A DNA stretch of 5,936 bases. Source: Clostridiales bacterium. GTDB lineage: Bacteria; Bacillota; Clostridia; Oscillospirales; Ruminococcaceae. This document shows positions 1 through 5,936 of this stretch, piece by piece. Both the position numbers and the translations under genes were made by a program. The first letter of the stretch is position 1. The number at the start of each line of letters is the position of its first letter. A model generated the notes under the pieces. The model worked only from the letters and a program-made list of their open reading frames with translations. It had not been told where the DNA came from and ran no database searches. Location: positions 1 to 5,936 of the forward strand of contig JAAZLM010000070.1 in assembly GCA_012799315.1 (NCBI GenBank). The letters run 5' to 3'.

Positions 1-291
1 ATCAATGTTAAGGGACATTCTAACCTCCTTAACCTCGATAGTTTTTTGATTTTTCCTAGCTTCTTTTTCACGTTTTGCCTGTTCGAATCGATACTTACCA
101 TAATCCATAATACGGCATACTGGTGGCTTTGCCTGCGGAGCAATCTTTACTAAGTCGAGATTTCTCTCTGCGGCAATGTCAAGCGCCTTATTCAGTGGTA
201 GTATTCCTAATTGCGTCCCATCGTCGCCGATAACGCGAACTTCCTTGTCACGTATCTGGTCGTTGATTCTCAGATCCTTGTTGCTGATAAT
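1..291 (-). CDS. infC: Translation initiation factor IF-3, N-terminal part (cut by left window edge)
   Basis: IF-3 binds the 30S subunit, keeps it apart from 50S and checks start-codon/initiator-tRNA pairing. The 97 visible codons give the whole N-terminal domain (about residues 7-70), the charged Lys/Glu/Arg linker helix (about 70-83) and the first strand of the C-terminal domain. The family is usually about 170-180 residues, so roughly the last 80 lie beyond base 1. Recognisable parts are LRINDQIR near the start, NLDLVKIAP at 44-52, [18 protein letters not shown] at 54-71 (the IF-3 signature falls at 60-73) and KEARKNQK at 76-83. The start is placed at AUU (289-291): it lies 6 bases after GGAGG, the protein begins I-I-S-N-K-D as in Bacillus IF-3, and an in-frame TAA lies just upstream with no ATG, GTG or TTG between. 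AUU initiation is known in infC and makes translation sensitive to IF-3 itself. rpmI and rplT are the expected next genes, not seen here. Confidence 0.97.
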   Translation of the reverse strand, partial: MISNKDLRINDQIRDKEVRVIGDDGTQLGILPLNKALDIAAERNLDLVKIAPQAKPPVCRIMDYGKYRFEQAKREKEARKNQKTIEVKEVRMSLNID

Positions 292-296
292 CGAGC

Positions 297-302
297 ACCT
301 CC
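297..302 (-). promoter_or_regulatory. Shine-Dalgarno site of infC
   Basis: GGAGGT on the minus strand, with 6 bases between GGAGG and the AUU codon. This strong, well-spaced site decides the non-canonical start, because no standard start codon exists in frame downstream of the upstream stop. An ATG at the left of the site (AUGGAGG) is in another frame and closes after 18 codons. Confidence 0.9.
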
Positions 303-330
303 ATAAATTTTACTTAAAAGCGTATAATGT

Positions 331-363
331 ATAAGAAAAGCGTGAGCAATTCCGCTCACGCTT
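331..363 (-). terminator. Intrinsic terminator / attenuator hairpin in the infC leader
   Basis: A perfect 10-bp stem (AAGCGTGAGC pairing with GCTCACGCTT, 338-347 with 354-363) encloses a 6-base loop. On the minus strand it is followed by a U-rich run TTTTCTTAT, whose first two bases belong to the stem. The plus-strand side has no U-run, so it would act only on leftward transcripts. It ends 46 bases before the infC start and is the only good terminator between addA and infC. It may therefore both attenuate infC and stop transcripts reading through from addBA. The tract is interrupted by one C, so efficiency could be partial, as expected of an attenuator. Confidence 0.8.
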
Positions 364-451
364 AAGTATCTACAAGCAAACATAAGAATACATCCTATGA
401 ATTTACAAGTATTTACCCAATACAAATACCTTGTATAGGTGAGAACGGAAT
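349..451 (-). promoter_or_regulatory. Long-range leader pairing that competes with the terminator (candidate antiterminator or protein site)
   Basis: On the transcript, ATTCCG-TT-CTCAC (451 down to 439) is complementary to GTGAG-CGGAAT (359 down to 349). That is 11 base pairs with a 2-base UU bulge. The second partner comprises part of the terminator 5' arm plus most of its loop, so forming this helix would prevent the terminator stem. The same upstream segment can instead fold into a small hairpin (AGAAC/GTTCT, 457-453 with 446-442), whose loop TATTCC could kiss the terminator loop GGAATT through 5 pairs. Complementarity is seen directly; the switching role is inferred. Confidence 0.6.
405..434 (-). 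other. Stable bulged RNA hairpin inside the infC leader
   Basis: ACAA-G-GTATTT (434-424) pairs with AAATAC-TTGT (414-405): 10 base pairs with one bulged G and a 9-base loop. It sits between the two halves of the long-range helix, so it would be enclosed by it and could stack on it. This arrangement could build a compact protein-binding fold. No function can be read from the hairpin alone. Confidence 0.6.
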
Positions 452-474
452 AGTTCTGCTTCAATTACTATCTT

Positions 475-503
475 AGTATACAGCATTATGTCGGGATTGT
501 CAA
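475..503 (-). promoter_or_regulatory. Vegetative sigma-factor promoter for infC, -35 box overlapping the addA stop codon
   Basis: The -35 box is TTGACA at 498-503 (perfect consensus) and the -10 box is TATACT at 475-480 (one mismatch to TATAAT), with an ideal 17-base spacer (481-497). Transcription should begin near 467-469. The last bases of addA (AGT TGA CA) supply the -35 box, with the TGA stop inside it. No extended -10 TG is present. Strength and placement fit a promoter for the highly expressed infC-rpmI-rplT genes. Confidence 0.88.
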
Positions 504-3500
504 CTATTATCTAAAATAATTTCTTTGCCAAGGGAAAAAGAGTAGATAATACTTTCCTTAACATTCATTTCTAATATATCGCCAATTGCCTTACTATATA
601 ATTCTAGCTGCCTTCCATACTTCTTGATTAATTCTTGCTCCCTCTTAACATAGTCGGTTTTATAATCAAGCAGGACTAGTTCGCCATCATCTTCAAATAT
701 GCAGTCGGCAATTCCTTGTATTGTTATCTGAGTGTTTGCAAATTCCTTATCAATATCTTCAACATATTCAGCTGCACTAATCCTAGACATGAATTTATAT
801 TCCCTTAGAACATTTTCACTAGCTAGGATCTTCTTTGCTAATCCGCTATTAAAGAATACCTCCACCTTTGCACTATCAATGACGGAGGCCTCCTCCTTTG
901 TAATAAATTTCTCGTTTAATAGGCGCTCAATTTCATCCGAAGCGGATCGGCTCGCATTATAATAATCGGCAAACTGCATGAACTTATGCAATGCCTCACC
1001 CCTTTGGGCGCCGGTCATCCCTTGGCTCGCCATAAATGCAGGCCTAGATAATAGCACATCTGAATTTGTTTCTTCCCTTACGATTTCCGTTACAGTCAAT
1101 TTAGATGGCAACTTGCTCAATACTGAATTAGGGTAGCTATATTCAATATTAGAAGTAATTCTCTTGACAATATCATCGTCAGCAATGTGCATGAATTCTT
1201 GTTCGCCCAACTCCTCACTTAGAATTGTGTCTACATCGGTAATTGTGAGCTTTATATCAGTGCCATCCCTGTAAATAGTCGCATCTTCATATGAAACTAT
1301 TTGCCTGAGCTGCATTCCATTCTTATGCCCTAGCATACATATCAGTATCCAATCAGAAAAAGATCGGCAACTTAAGATAGCTCTCGGCGAGATTGTACCT
1401 GCATAGCTTATCCTCGCTCTAAGCGAAAGGAGTTTTTTCTCTAAATTCCTCTCAGTAAAGGTCACGATCAGTTTCTCCCTCGCTCGTGTTAGAGCAACAT
1501 AAAAAAGTCGCATTTCCTCGCTGATTTGCTCAGTTCTCATCGTGTATGAATTCGCATTATACTGCAGTGTAGGATATAGTTTCAATAGCTCATGTTCACG
1601 GATTTTGACACCGAATCCATGATTAATATGCAGCAGCAATTGATCGTATGTATCTTTCAAATTAAACTTTACCCCGCAGCACGATACTATGCATATTGGA
1701 TATTCTAGACCTTTTGACTTGTGTATAGACATTATGTTCACTGCATTATCGTTCGGCGAAATGACATTAGCCTGCTCGAAGTCGGATTTCTGCTCAATAA
1801 CATCATCAACATATCTTATGAATCCGGACAATCCCCCAGCACCAGAACTTTCATATCTATTTGCATATTCTACAAGCAGGCGCAGATTCGCTTGCTTTTG
1901 CTCGCCGCCATCATGCACTCCTATTAGAGCTAGTAAGTCGGTGGTATCATAGATTTTACGGATAAACCTCTCAATAGAGTGACTTGCAGAATACTCACGC
2001 AACTCATTCAATGTTTGAAGAAAGTCATCGCATTTCGAATTGCCCTGAGATGCTGCCTTTTGTACAGTGAAATACATTCTTGCGCTGCTTGATTGTAGAC
2101 GAATTTCCGCCATTTCCTCCGCTGTGAACATGAACATTGGCGACATCATTACGCTCACCATCTCAATGTCCCTGAGCGGATTATCGACGATCTTGAGCAG
2201 GTTCAGCACAACCATTATCTCCCGTGAATCGAAGTAGCCCTTTTGAGTTGAGGTGGCGGCTGGTATACCCCTATCTAATAGCGCCTTAATAAAAGCGGGG
2301 GCACGGCTGTTTGGGGATCGCATTAAAATGCTAATATCACTATATCGGCACGGACGCATTACCCCTTTATCCTCTATCTCATATCCGTTATCAACAAGAT
2401 CCCTAATGCGGTCGGCAACATACATTGCCTCTATTTCAAGATCGGTAATTTCAGCAATTGGATCGCCCGTATCATCGACTTCCCCTATCTTGTCGGTGGT
2501 TTCGATAATGCAAATTTCAGCATTTCTATCATCAGCATCTTGGAATTGGGCCGATGGAATGAGTTGCTCATTTTCATCATAATCAATCTCGCCCGCCTGT
2601 TTACTCATTAACTTTTTAAAGAAGAAGTTTACAGTATCGGTAACTTCAACCCTACTTCTAAAGTTATTGGATAGAAATATTCTCACCCAGTCAGTATCCT
2701 CATCATGGCAAGGATAGTTGCTTGCTCGATCTTTCTTTTTAATTAATATATCGGGATTTGCTTGATTGAACCTATATACACTTTGCTTAACATCGCCGAC
2801 GATGAAAATATTCTTCTCATCCCGTGACAACAGGCGGAATATCTCATCTTGGATATCATTGACGTCTTGAAATTCGTCAATGATTATGTATTCGTAATAG
2901 TCGGACAGTTCTTTAGCTAGTGCGCTTTTTGTCCTTCTCCCCTCTTTCTCAGTTGTTAGCAGTTTAACCGCCGAATGCATGAAGTCGGAAAAATCGACGA
3001 CACCTTTTTCGCTTTTTATCTCTGTTAACTTCTCCGAAAAGGATTTCGTTAGCTTTATAAGTTGTTCTAATATCGGGTGTGTTTTACCCATATCGGATTT
3101 TACTTCCTCTTCGGAACACAGGAATAGCATCTGTGCTGATTTAATGTTTTTTTTCACACTCTCACGCATAGCGTGTAAGGCTTCACCCAGTTCTTCAAGC
3201 TCCTTTTTCCTGAACATTTTGAATTTATATGTGTATTCGAATGCACTTTCCCAATCTCTTTTTTCCACAAGGGCGATTAGCCCCTCAATAACTGTAATAT
3301 CTTCTTCTATCATTGCAACCGTATTGCCAATGTCGACATCTTTCAGAATCAATTCTTTGATCAATCCCAATATCTCTATCTTAGATATTGGTGAGTGCCT
3401 TATATTAAAGATGGGCGGTGCAAAATCGTTCGGCGATGCCATTGCTTGCATTAATTTAGCAATTTGCAACATCTCGATAGAGATGTCATGTGCTGTTGTT

Positions 3501-4162
3501 AATAGGAACTCAGCCTCATCAAAGATTATATCGCTCCATTCGCTTAGATTGGCATTTTCTGCATCGCTAAATTTATTTAGCTGATTCTCCAGCCATTCAT
3601 CTGGGAAAGGAATGGAGTTTAGGAAGTTATGTATTTGTAGGACTGTTTTCTCTAATTTATAATCCCTCGTCGGCCCAAAGAATTGCACAAGCTCCGCCAT
3701 TTGACCAGGGTATAATTCATAATATTCTTCAAAAACCTCATCAATAGCCTGCTTTTTCATAACTTCTAATTCGACTTCATCACAAATGCGGAATCCTGCC
3801 TCTATATCTAGCTCTTGGAAGTTGTCACGCATCAATTCAAGGCAGAATGAGTGTATCGTGGATATATGTGCATTAGTCAATAACATACTCTGTTCATGGA
3901 GAAGATCGTTATTTGGCTCTTTTTCGATAAGTTTGCCCATTCCTTCAATTAAGCGCTGACGCATCTCGTTAGCGGCGGCATCGGTATATGTAACGACAAT
4001 AATTCTATTTGCTGGAACTGGATTTTCGGTATCGGTCAAAATGTGCAGAACACGCTCAACTAATACAGATGTCTTCCCACTGCCGGCGGCCGCCGATACA
4101 ATGATAGAATTCCCACGAGCATTTATTGCATCTTGTTGTTGTGGTGTCCATTTTTTACTCAT
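500..4162 (-). CDS. addA: ATP-dependent helicase/nuclease subunit A (AddA)
   Basis: AddA is the motor subunit of the cytoplasmic AddAB complex: a 3'-to-5' SF1A helicase fused to a RecB-type nuclease that resects DNA double-strand ends for RecA-mediated repair. The product is 1220 residues, close to B. subtilis AddA (1232). Motifs in order: Q-motif WTPQQQDAI (5-13), Walker A AAAGSGKT (24-31), motif Ia region TYTDAAANEMRQRL (58-71), STIHSFC (101-107), DFSDF (390-394), Walker B IIIDEFQDVN (426-435), motif III GDVKQSVYRF (456-465), NNFRSR (499-504), motif V MSIHKSKGLEYP (811-822), motif VI YVALTRARE (888-896). The C-terminal nuclease keeps H1059 (RGEALHKF), D1153 (GIAD), D1166 and K1168 (LLDYKTD), Q1185 and Y1189. 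The start at 4160-4162 is chosen because GGGGAGG lies 6 bases upstream and MSKKWTP is a typical AddA beginning. The ATG 15 bases earlier would contain that ribosome-binding site. Oddity: the motif III residue after YRF is Asn466, where Arg is usual. Expressed with addB upstream. Confidence 0.98.
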   Translation of the reverse strand: MSKKWTPQQQDAINARGNSIIVSAAAGSGKTSVLVERVLHILTDTENPVPANRIIVVTYTDAAANEMRQRLIEGMGKLIEKEPNNDLLHEQSMLLTNAHISTIHSFCLELMRDNFQELDIEAGFRICDEVELEVMKKQAIDEVFEEYYELYPGQMAELVQFFGPTRDYKLEKTVLQIHNFLNSIPFPDEWLENQLNKFSDAENANLSEWSDIIFDEAEFLLTTAHDISIEMLQIAKLMQAMASPNDFAPPIFNIRHSPISKIEILGLIKELILKDVDIGNTVAMIEEDITVIEGLIALVEKRDWESAFEYTYKFKMFRKKELEELGEALHAMRESVKKNIKSAQMLFLCSEEEVKSDMGKTHPILEQLIKLTKSFSEKLTEIKSEKGVVDFSDFMHSAVKLLTTEKEGRRTKSALAKELSDYYEYIIIDEFQDVNDIQDEIFRLLSRDEKNIFIVGDVKQSVYRFNQANPDILIKKKDRASNYPCHDEDTDWVRIFLSNNFRSRVEVTDTVNFFFKKLMSKQAGEIDYDENEQLIPSAQFQDADDRNAEICIIETTDKIGEVDDTGDPIAEITDLEIEAMYVADRIRDLVDNGYEIEDKGVMRPCRYSDISILMRSPNSRAPAFIKALLDRGIPAATSTQKGYFDSREIMVVLNLLKIVDNPLRDIEMVSVMMSPMFMFTAEEMAEIRLQSSSARMYFTVQKAASQGNSKCDDFLQTLNELREYSASHSIERFIRKIYDTTDLLALIGVHDGGEQKQANLRLLVEYANRYESSGAGGLSGFIRYVDDVIEQKSDFEQANVISPNDNAVNIMSIHKSKGLEYPICIVSCCGVKFNLKDTYDQLLLHINHGFGVKIREHELLKLYPTLQYNANSYTMRTEQISEEMRLFYVALTRAREKLIVTFTERNLEKKLLSLRARISYAGTISPRAILSCRSFSDWILICMLGHKNGMQLRQIVSYEDATIYRDGTDIKLTITDVDTILSEELGEQEFMHIADDDIVKRITSNIEYSYPNSVLSKLPSKLTVTEIVREETNSDVLLSRPAFMASQGMTGAQRGEALHKFMQFADYYNASRSASDEIERLLNEKFITKEEASVIDSAKVEVFFNSGLAKKILASENVLREYKFMSRISAAEYVEDIDKEFANTQITIQGIADCIFEDDGELVLLDYKTDYVKREQELIKKYGRQLELYSKAIGDILEMNVKESIIYSFSLGKEIILDNS

Positions 4163-5936
4163 GTAAATCCTCCCCATCTATAACATCGAACAATTCATCA
4201 GTTGTTAGCTTCTTTATTTTACGCAAGTCCGTTTTACCGTCATTAGCGCATACACTTTTATAATTGCAATAGCTGCAAATATTAGAATAACCGTCACCCG
4301 ATACGGGCGATGCCTCAATCCTACCTTTTAGCAATTCATCAGCCATATTCTCAATTAAGCCAACGGCGTGTTTATTTAGCTTAGATAATCTCTCTAGGCT
4401 AATTAAACTTGAGGATGCTGAATATTTGTCTTGCCCATCTTTGTCCTTTTGCTTTAATACCCTAACGGGAATGAAAATCCCCTGTTTCTCCTTTTCCATG
4501 CCTTCGATTACTTCGGGGATGTCTAGCACAAGCCCGTTCATTTTGAATTGCTTTTTAGCCTCGGATTCGGCCTCGTTTTCGTTCGCATCTCTGTCTAATT
4601 TCCCCTCCGGCTCCCTTGCTGGCAGGTATAACACTCCCGCAGGTAGCACATTAGCATAAGAACCGCCGTCTTGATTCCATATCGCAAATAGGTATAGTAG
4701 CATCTGCATATTCAGTCCGTAATATATATCATGTAAATTGAATTGCTTTGTTCCAGTTTTATAGTCGACAACACGGACATATTTGTGCCCGTCCTTCTCC
4801 ATGACATCGACCCTATCAATTTTACCCTCTACGATGATTTTTCTTCCATCAATTGTATTGACTTCAATCGGCTTAACCTCAGCATCCTCGCCGACATCAA
4901 CCTCAAAACCTGTTGGAATAAATTCACTCTGCATGAATTCTTCTTGCAATTGTTGCAGGATAGTAATTGACGTTCTGACAAGCTGACGATAGAGATACAG
5001 GAATCTTTTGCTCTTATATTCTTCTCCACCCAATTTTTCTTCAAGGTAGGTTTGAGTGATTTTATTCACCTCTTGGGATAGAGTGCTGTATGTAAGCGTG
5101 GTAAAGTCTTTGCCGTATTTTTGCATTATATGTTGCAATATGTGGTGGATTATATTGCCCGATTCAAGCGGATTTATCTCTACCTTGTTAAGCGGGCGAA
5201 CTCGCAATCCGTATTTGCAAAAATACATGAACTTGCATTTGTGATAGTCCTCAAGCCTTGTCGGAGAGAGTTTAACATTCTGCCCTAACAGTTGCGACAT
5301 GATTTTCTCGTTCTCGATTTTATGTCGCTTAATTGTCGATGCTCTTTCAAGATATTTAAGCTTATGACGTATAGTGGGTATATTGTCAATTGTCTTAATT
5401 AAACTAGCCCTGAGTGGCGAATCCTGCTTATAAATTTGTGCTAGAGTTTGGAAAGCTGTATTCTCCGTCATACAAAAAAACTGCGGATCAAGTGCCGCTA
5501 CTCTGATAATACAGTCCTCATTTAACATTTCAATTACCTGTGCTACCATATATGAAGGCAGTAATGTTTTGTAGGAAATATCCATGAGTGAATAAGATAT
5601 ATATAGCTTGTCCGATGGTGTCGATACCGCTTGATAAGCGATGAATCTTTCTTCATTTTGCACCTTCGAATCAGGGCAGAATATTTCCACTCCATTCTGC
5701 CTTAATAAATATCGTTCCTTTTCGGAAAATAGTCCTCCGGATTTATTGGCATATGGCATTATCCCCTCATTCACCCCAATGAGGAATACTACCTTGAGTG
5801 ATGGCACACGTATTCGCTCCGCACTACCGACTATGACGGCATCAAGCGTTTGCGGTGGTGATGCCGATGTGCTTTTTGATAATATCAGACGTAGGAGTTC
5901 GGCATATCTTGTTCTTGACACTTTTTTATTTTCTAG
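4155..5936 (-). CDS. addB: ATP-dependent helicase/deoxyribonuclease subunit B (AddB), C-terminal half (cut by right window edge)
   Basis: AddB partners AddA. In characterised AddAB it has an inactive helicase-like fold that recognises Chi, plus a RecB-type nuclease stapled by a 4Fe-4S cluster. The frame stays open to base 5936, giving 593 residues of a protein usually near 1150, so the N-terminal half is missing. The GTG at 5919-5921 is an internal Val codon, not the start. Visible in order (numbered from the edge): a helicase-like segment DAVIVGSAERIR then VVFLIGVNEGIMP (about 32-61), the nuclease entry LSPTRLEDYHKC (223-234) with first cluster Cys234 (or Cys240), GNIIH with His264, GKIDRVD with Asp374, VVDYKTG with Asp391 and Lys393, then Gln411 and Tyr415, and finally CSYCNYKSVC giving Cys554, Cys557 and Cys563 in the CxxCxxxxxC spacing of the cluster. 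All nuclease and cluster residues appear intact. The Walker A region cannot be judged. It precedes and overlaps addA by 8 bases, the normal addBA order. Confidence 0.97.
   Translation of the reverse strand, partial: LENKKVSRTRYAELLRLILSKSTSASPPQTLDAVIVGSAERIRVPSLKVVFLIGVNEGIMPYANKSGGLFSEKERYLLRQNGVEIFCPDSKVQNEERFIAYQAVSTPSDKLYISYSLMDISYKTLLPSYMVAQVIEMLNEDCIIRVAALDPQFFCMTENTAFQTLAQIYKQDSPLRASLIKTIDNIPTIRHKLKYLERASTIKRHKIENEKIMSQLLGQNVKLSPTRLEDYHKCKFMYFCKYGLRVRPLNKVEINPLESGNIIHHILQHIMQKYGKDFTTLTYSTLSQEVNKITQTYLEEKLGGEEYKSKRFLYLYRQLVRTSITILQQLQEEFMQSEFIPTGFEVDVGEDAEVKPIEVNTIDGRKIIVEGKIDRVDVMEKDGHKYVRVVDYKTGTKQFNLHDIYYGLNMQMLLYLFAIWNQDGGSYANVLPAGVLYLPAREPEGKLDRDANENEAESEAKKQFKMNGLVLDIPEVIEGMEKEKQGIFIPVRVLKQKDKDGQDKYSASSSLISLERLSKLNKHAVGLIENMADELLKGRIEASPVSGDGYSNICSYCNYKSVCANDGKTDLRKIKKLTTDELFDVIDGEDLHE
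4169..4175 (-). promoter_or_regulatory. Shine-Dalgarno site of addA, inside the end of addB
   Basis: GGGGAGG on the minus strand, with 6 bases before the ATG at 4160-4162. It lies in the last codons of addB (Asp-Gly-Glu-Asp). It settles the start of addA, because the alternative upstream ATG (4175-4177) overlaps the site itself. The addB stop and addA start share ATGAGTAA (4155-4162), the usual arrangement for translational coupling of two subunits made in equal amounts. Confidence 0.9.

Larger units (their letters stand above)
292..468 (-). ncRNA. Structured 5' leader of infC, probable L20-type autoregulatory leader
   Basis: The leader is about 177 bases from the predicted transcription start to the AUU codon, long for a simple 5' UTR and rich in self-complementarity. 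In transcript order it holds a small hairpin (457-442), a stable bulged hairpin (434-405), a spacer, a terminator-like hairpin (363-338) and the ribosome-binding site. A segment at 451-439 can pair with the terminator 5' arm and loop. In Bacillus subtilis and relatives, the infC-rpmI-rplT leader is a target for ribosomal protein L20, which causes premature termination. Position, architecture and the attenuator fit that class. I did not match it to the Rfam L20 leader model, so the family assignment is inference, whereas the structures themselves are seen in the sequence. Confidence 0.7.

Noticed and set aside
250..304. ATG overlapping the infC ribosome-binding site as an alternative start
   Set aside because: It is in a different frame from IF-3, gives only 18 codons before TGA, and would have no ribosome-binding site of its own.
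320..353. A second promoter between the terminator and infC (TTGCTC, 17 bases, TATACG)
   Set aside because: Both hexamers are poor matches, and the -35 box would lie in the terminator stem. AT-rich leader DNA yields such pairs by chance.
297..441. Sequestration of the infC Shine-Dalgarno site by CACCT in the upstream leader
   Set aside because: Only 5 pairs over more than 130 bases, at chance level, and the same segment has a far better partner in the terminator arm.
270..464. A 64-codon minus-strand frame beginning at TTG that runs through the whole infC leader, possibly a leader peptide
   Set aside because: It lacks a Shine-Dalgarno site, starts almost at the predicted transcript 5' end, runs through the terminator hairpin and overlaps infC out of frame. 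Its composition follows the RNA structures rather than a protein family.
2979..3584. A 201-codon plus-strand open frame antisense to addA
   Set aside because: It lies wholly opposite the conserved addA coding sequence, with Ser/Ile-rich shadow composition and no recognisable motif. I saw no promoter or ribosome-binding site for it.
4175..4177. Upstream in-frame ATG as the addA start
   Set aside because: The five extra codons are the ribosome-binding site of the ATG at 4160-4162. No separate Shine-Dalgarno site serves the upstream ATG, and MSKKWTP is the family-like beginning.
5919..5921. GTG as the start of a short addB gene
   Set aside because: The frame continues open upstream to the window edge, and AddB is normally about twice this length. 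The visible sequence begins in the middle of the helicase-like region, so this is an internal valine codon.
500..5936. Signs of a novel defence or mobile system in or around addBA
   Set aside because: Both genes match housekeeping AddA and AddB throughout with intact motifs. There are no flanking repeats, transposase remains or atypical composition, and the neighbour is a core translation gene.

Overview
The window reads almost entirely on the minus strand. Moderate-to-low GC, Shine-Dalgarno sites of the GGAGG type, an AddAB (not RecBCD) recombination nuclease and an AUU-initiated infC all point to a member of the Bacillota, probably a clostridial lineage. The lineage is inferred from gene content and style, not from a phylogenetic marker comparison.

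In transcription order (right to left) there are three genes. First is the C-terminal half of addB (4155-5936, cut by the right edge). Next is a complete addA (500-4162), whose start codon overlaps the addB stop by 8 bases. After a roughly 200-base untranslated leader comes the start of infC (1-291, translation initiation factor IF-3, cut by the left edge). AddA and AddB form the two-subunit helicase-nuclease that processes DNA double-strand ends for RecA loading. The helicase motifs, both nuclease domains and the AddB iron-sulfur cysteines are present and look functional.

The most informative stretch is the addA-infC junction (292-503). A consensus promoter (TTGACA, 17 bases, TATACT) has its -35 box laid over the addA stop codon. 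It drives a leader of about 177 bases that ends in an intrinsic-terminator-like hairpin 46 bases before infC. An upstream leader segment is complementary over 11 base pairs (with a 2-base bulge) to the 5' arm and loop of that terminator, so an antiterminator or long-range fold is visible directly in the sequence. This fits the L20-type autoregulatory leaders known in front of infC-rpmI-rplT in Bacillota, but membership of that family is inferred. infC itself begins with AUU, the classic IF-3 autocontrol start.

I see no mobile element, CRISPR array, tRNA, rRNA or unknown multi-gene system here. The remaining open frames, including a 201-codon one antisense to addA, are best read as shadows.
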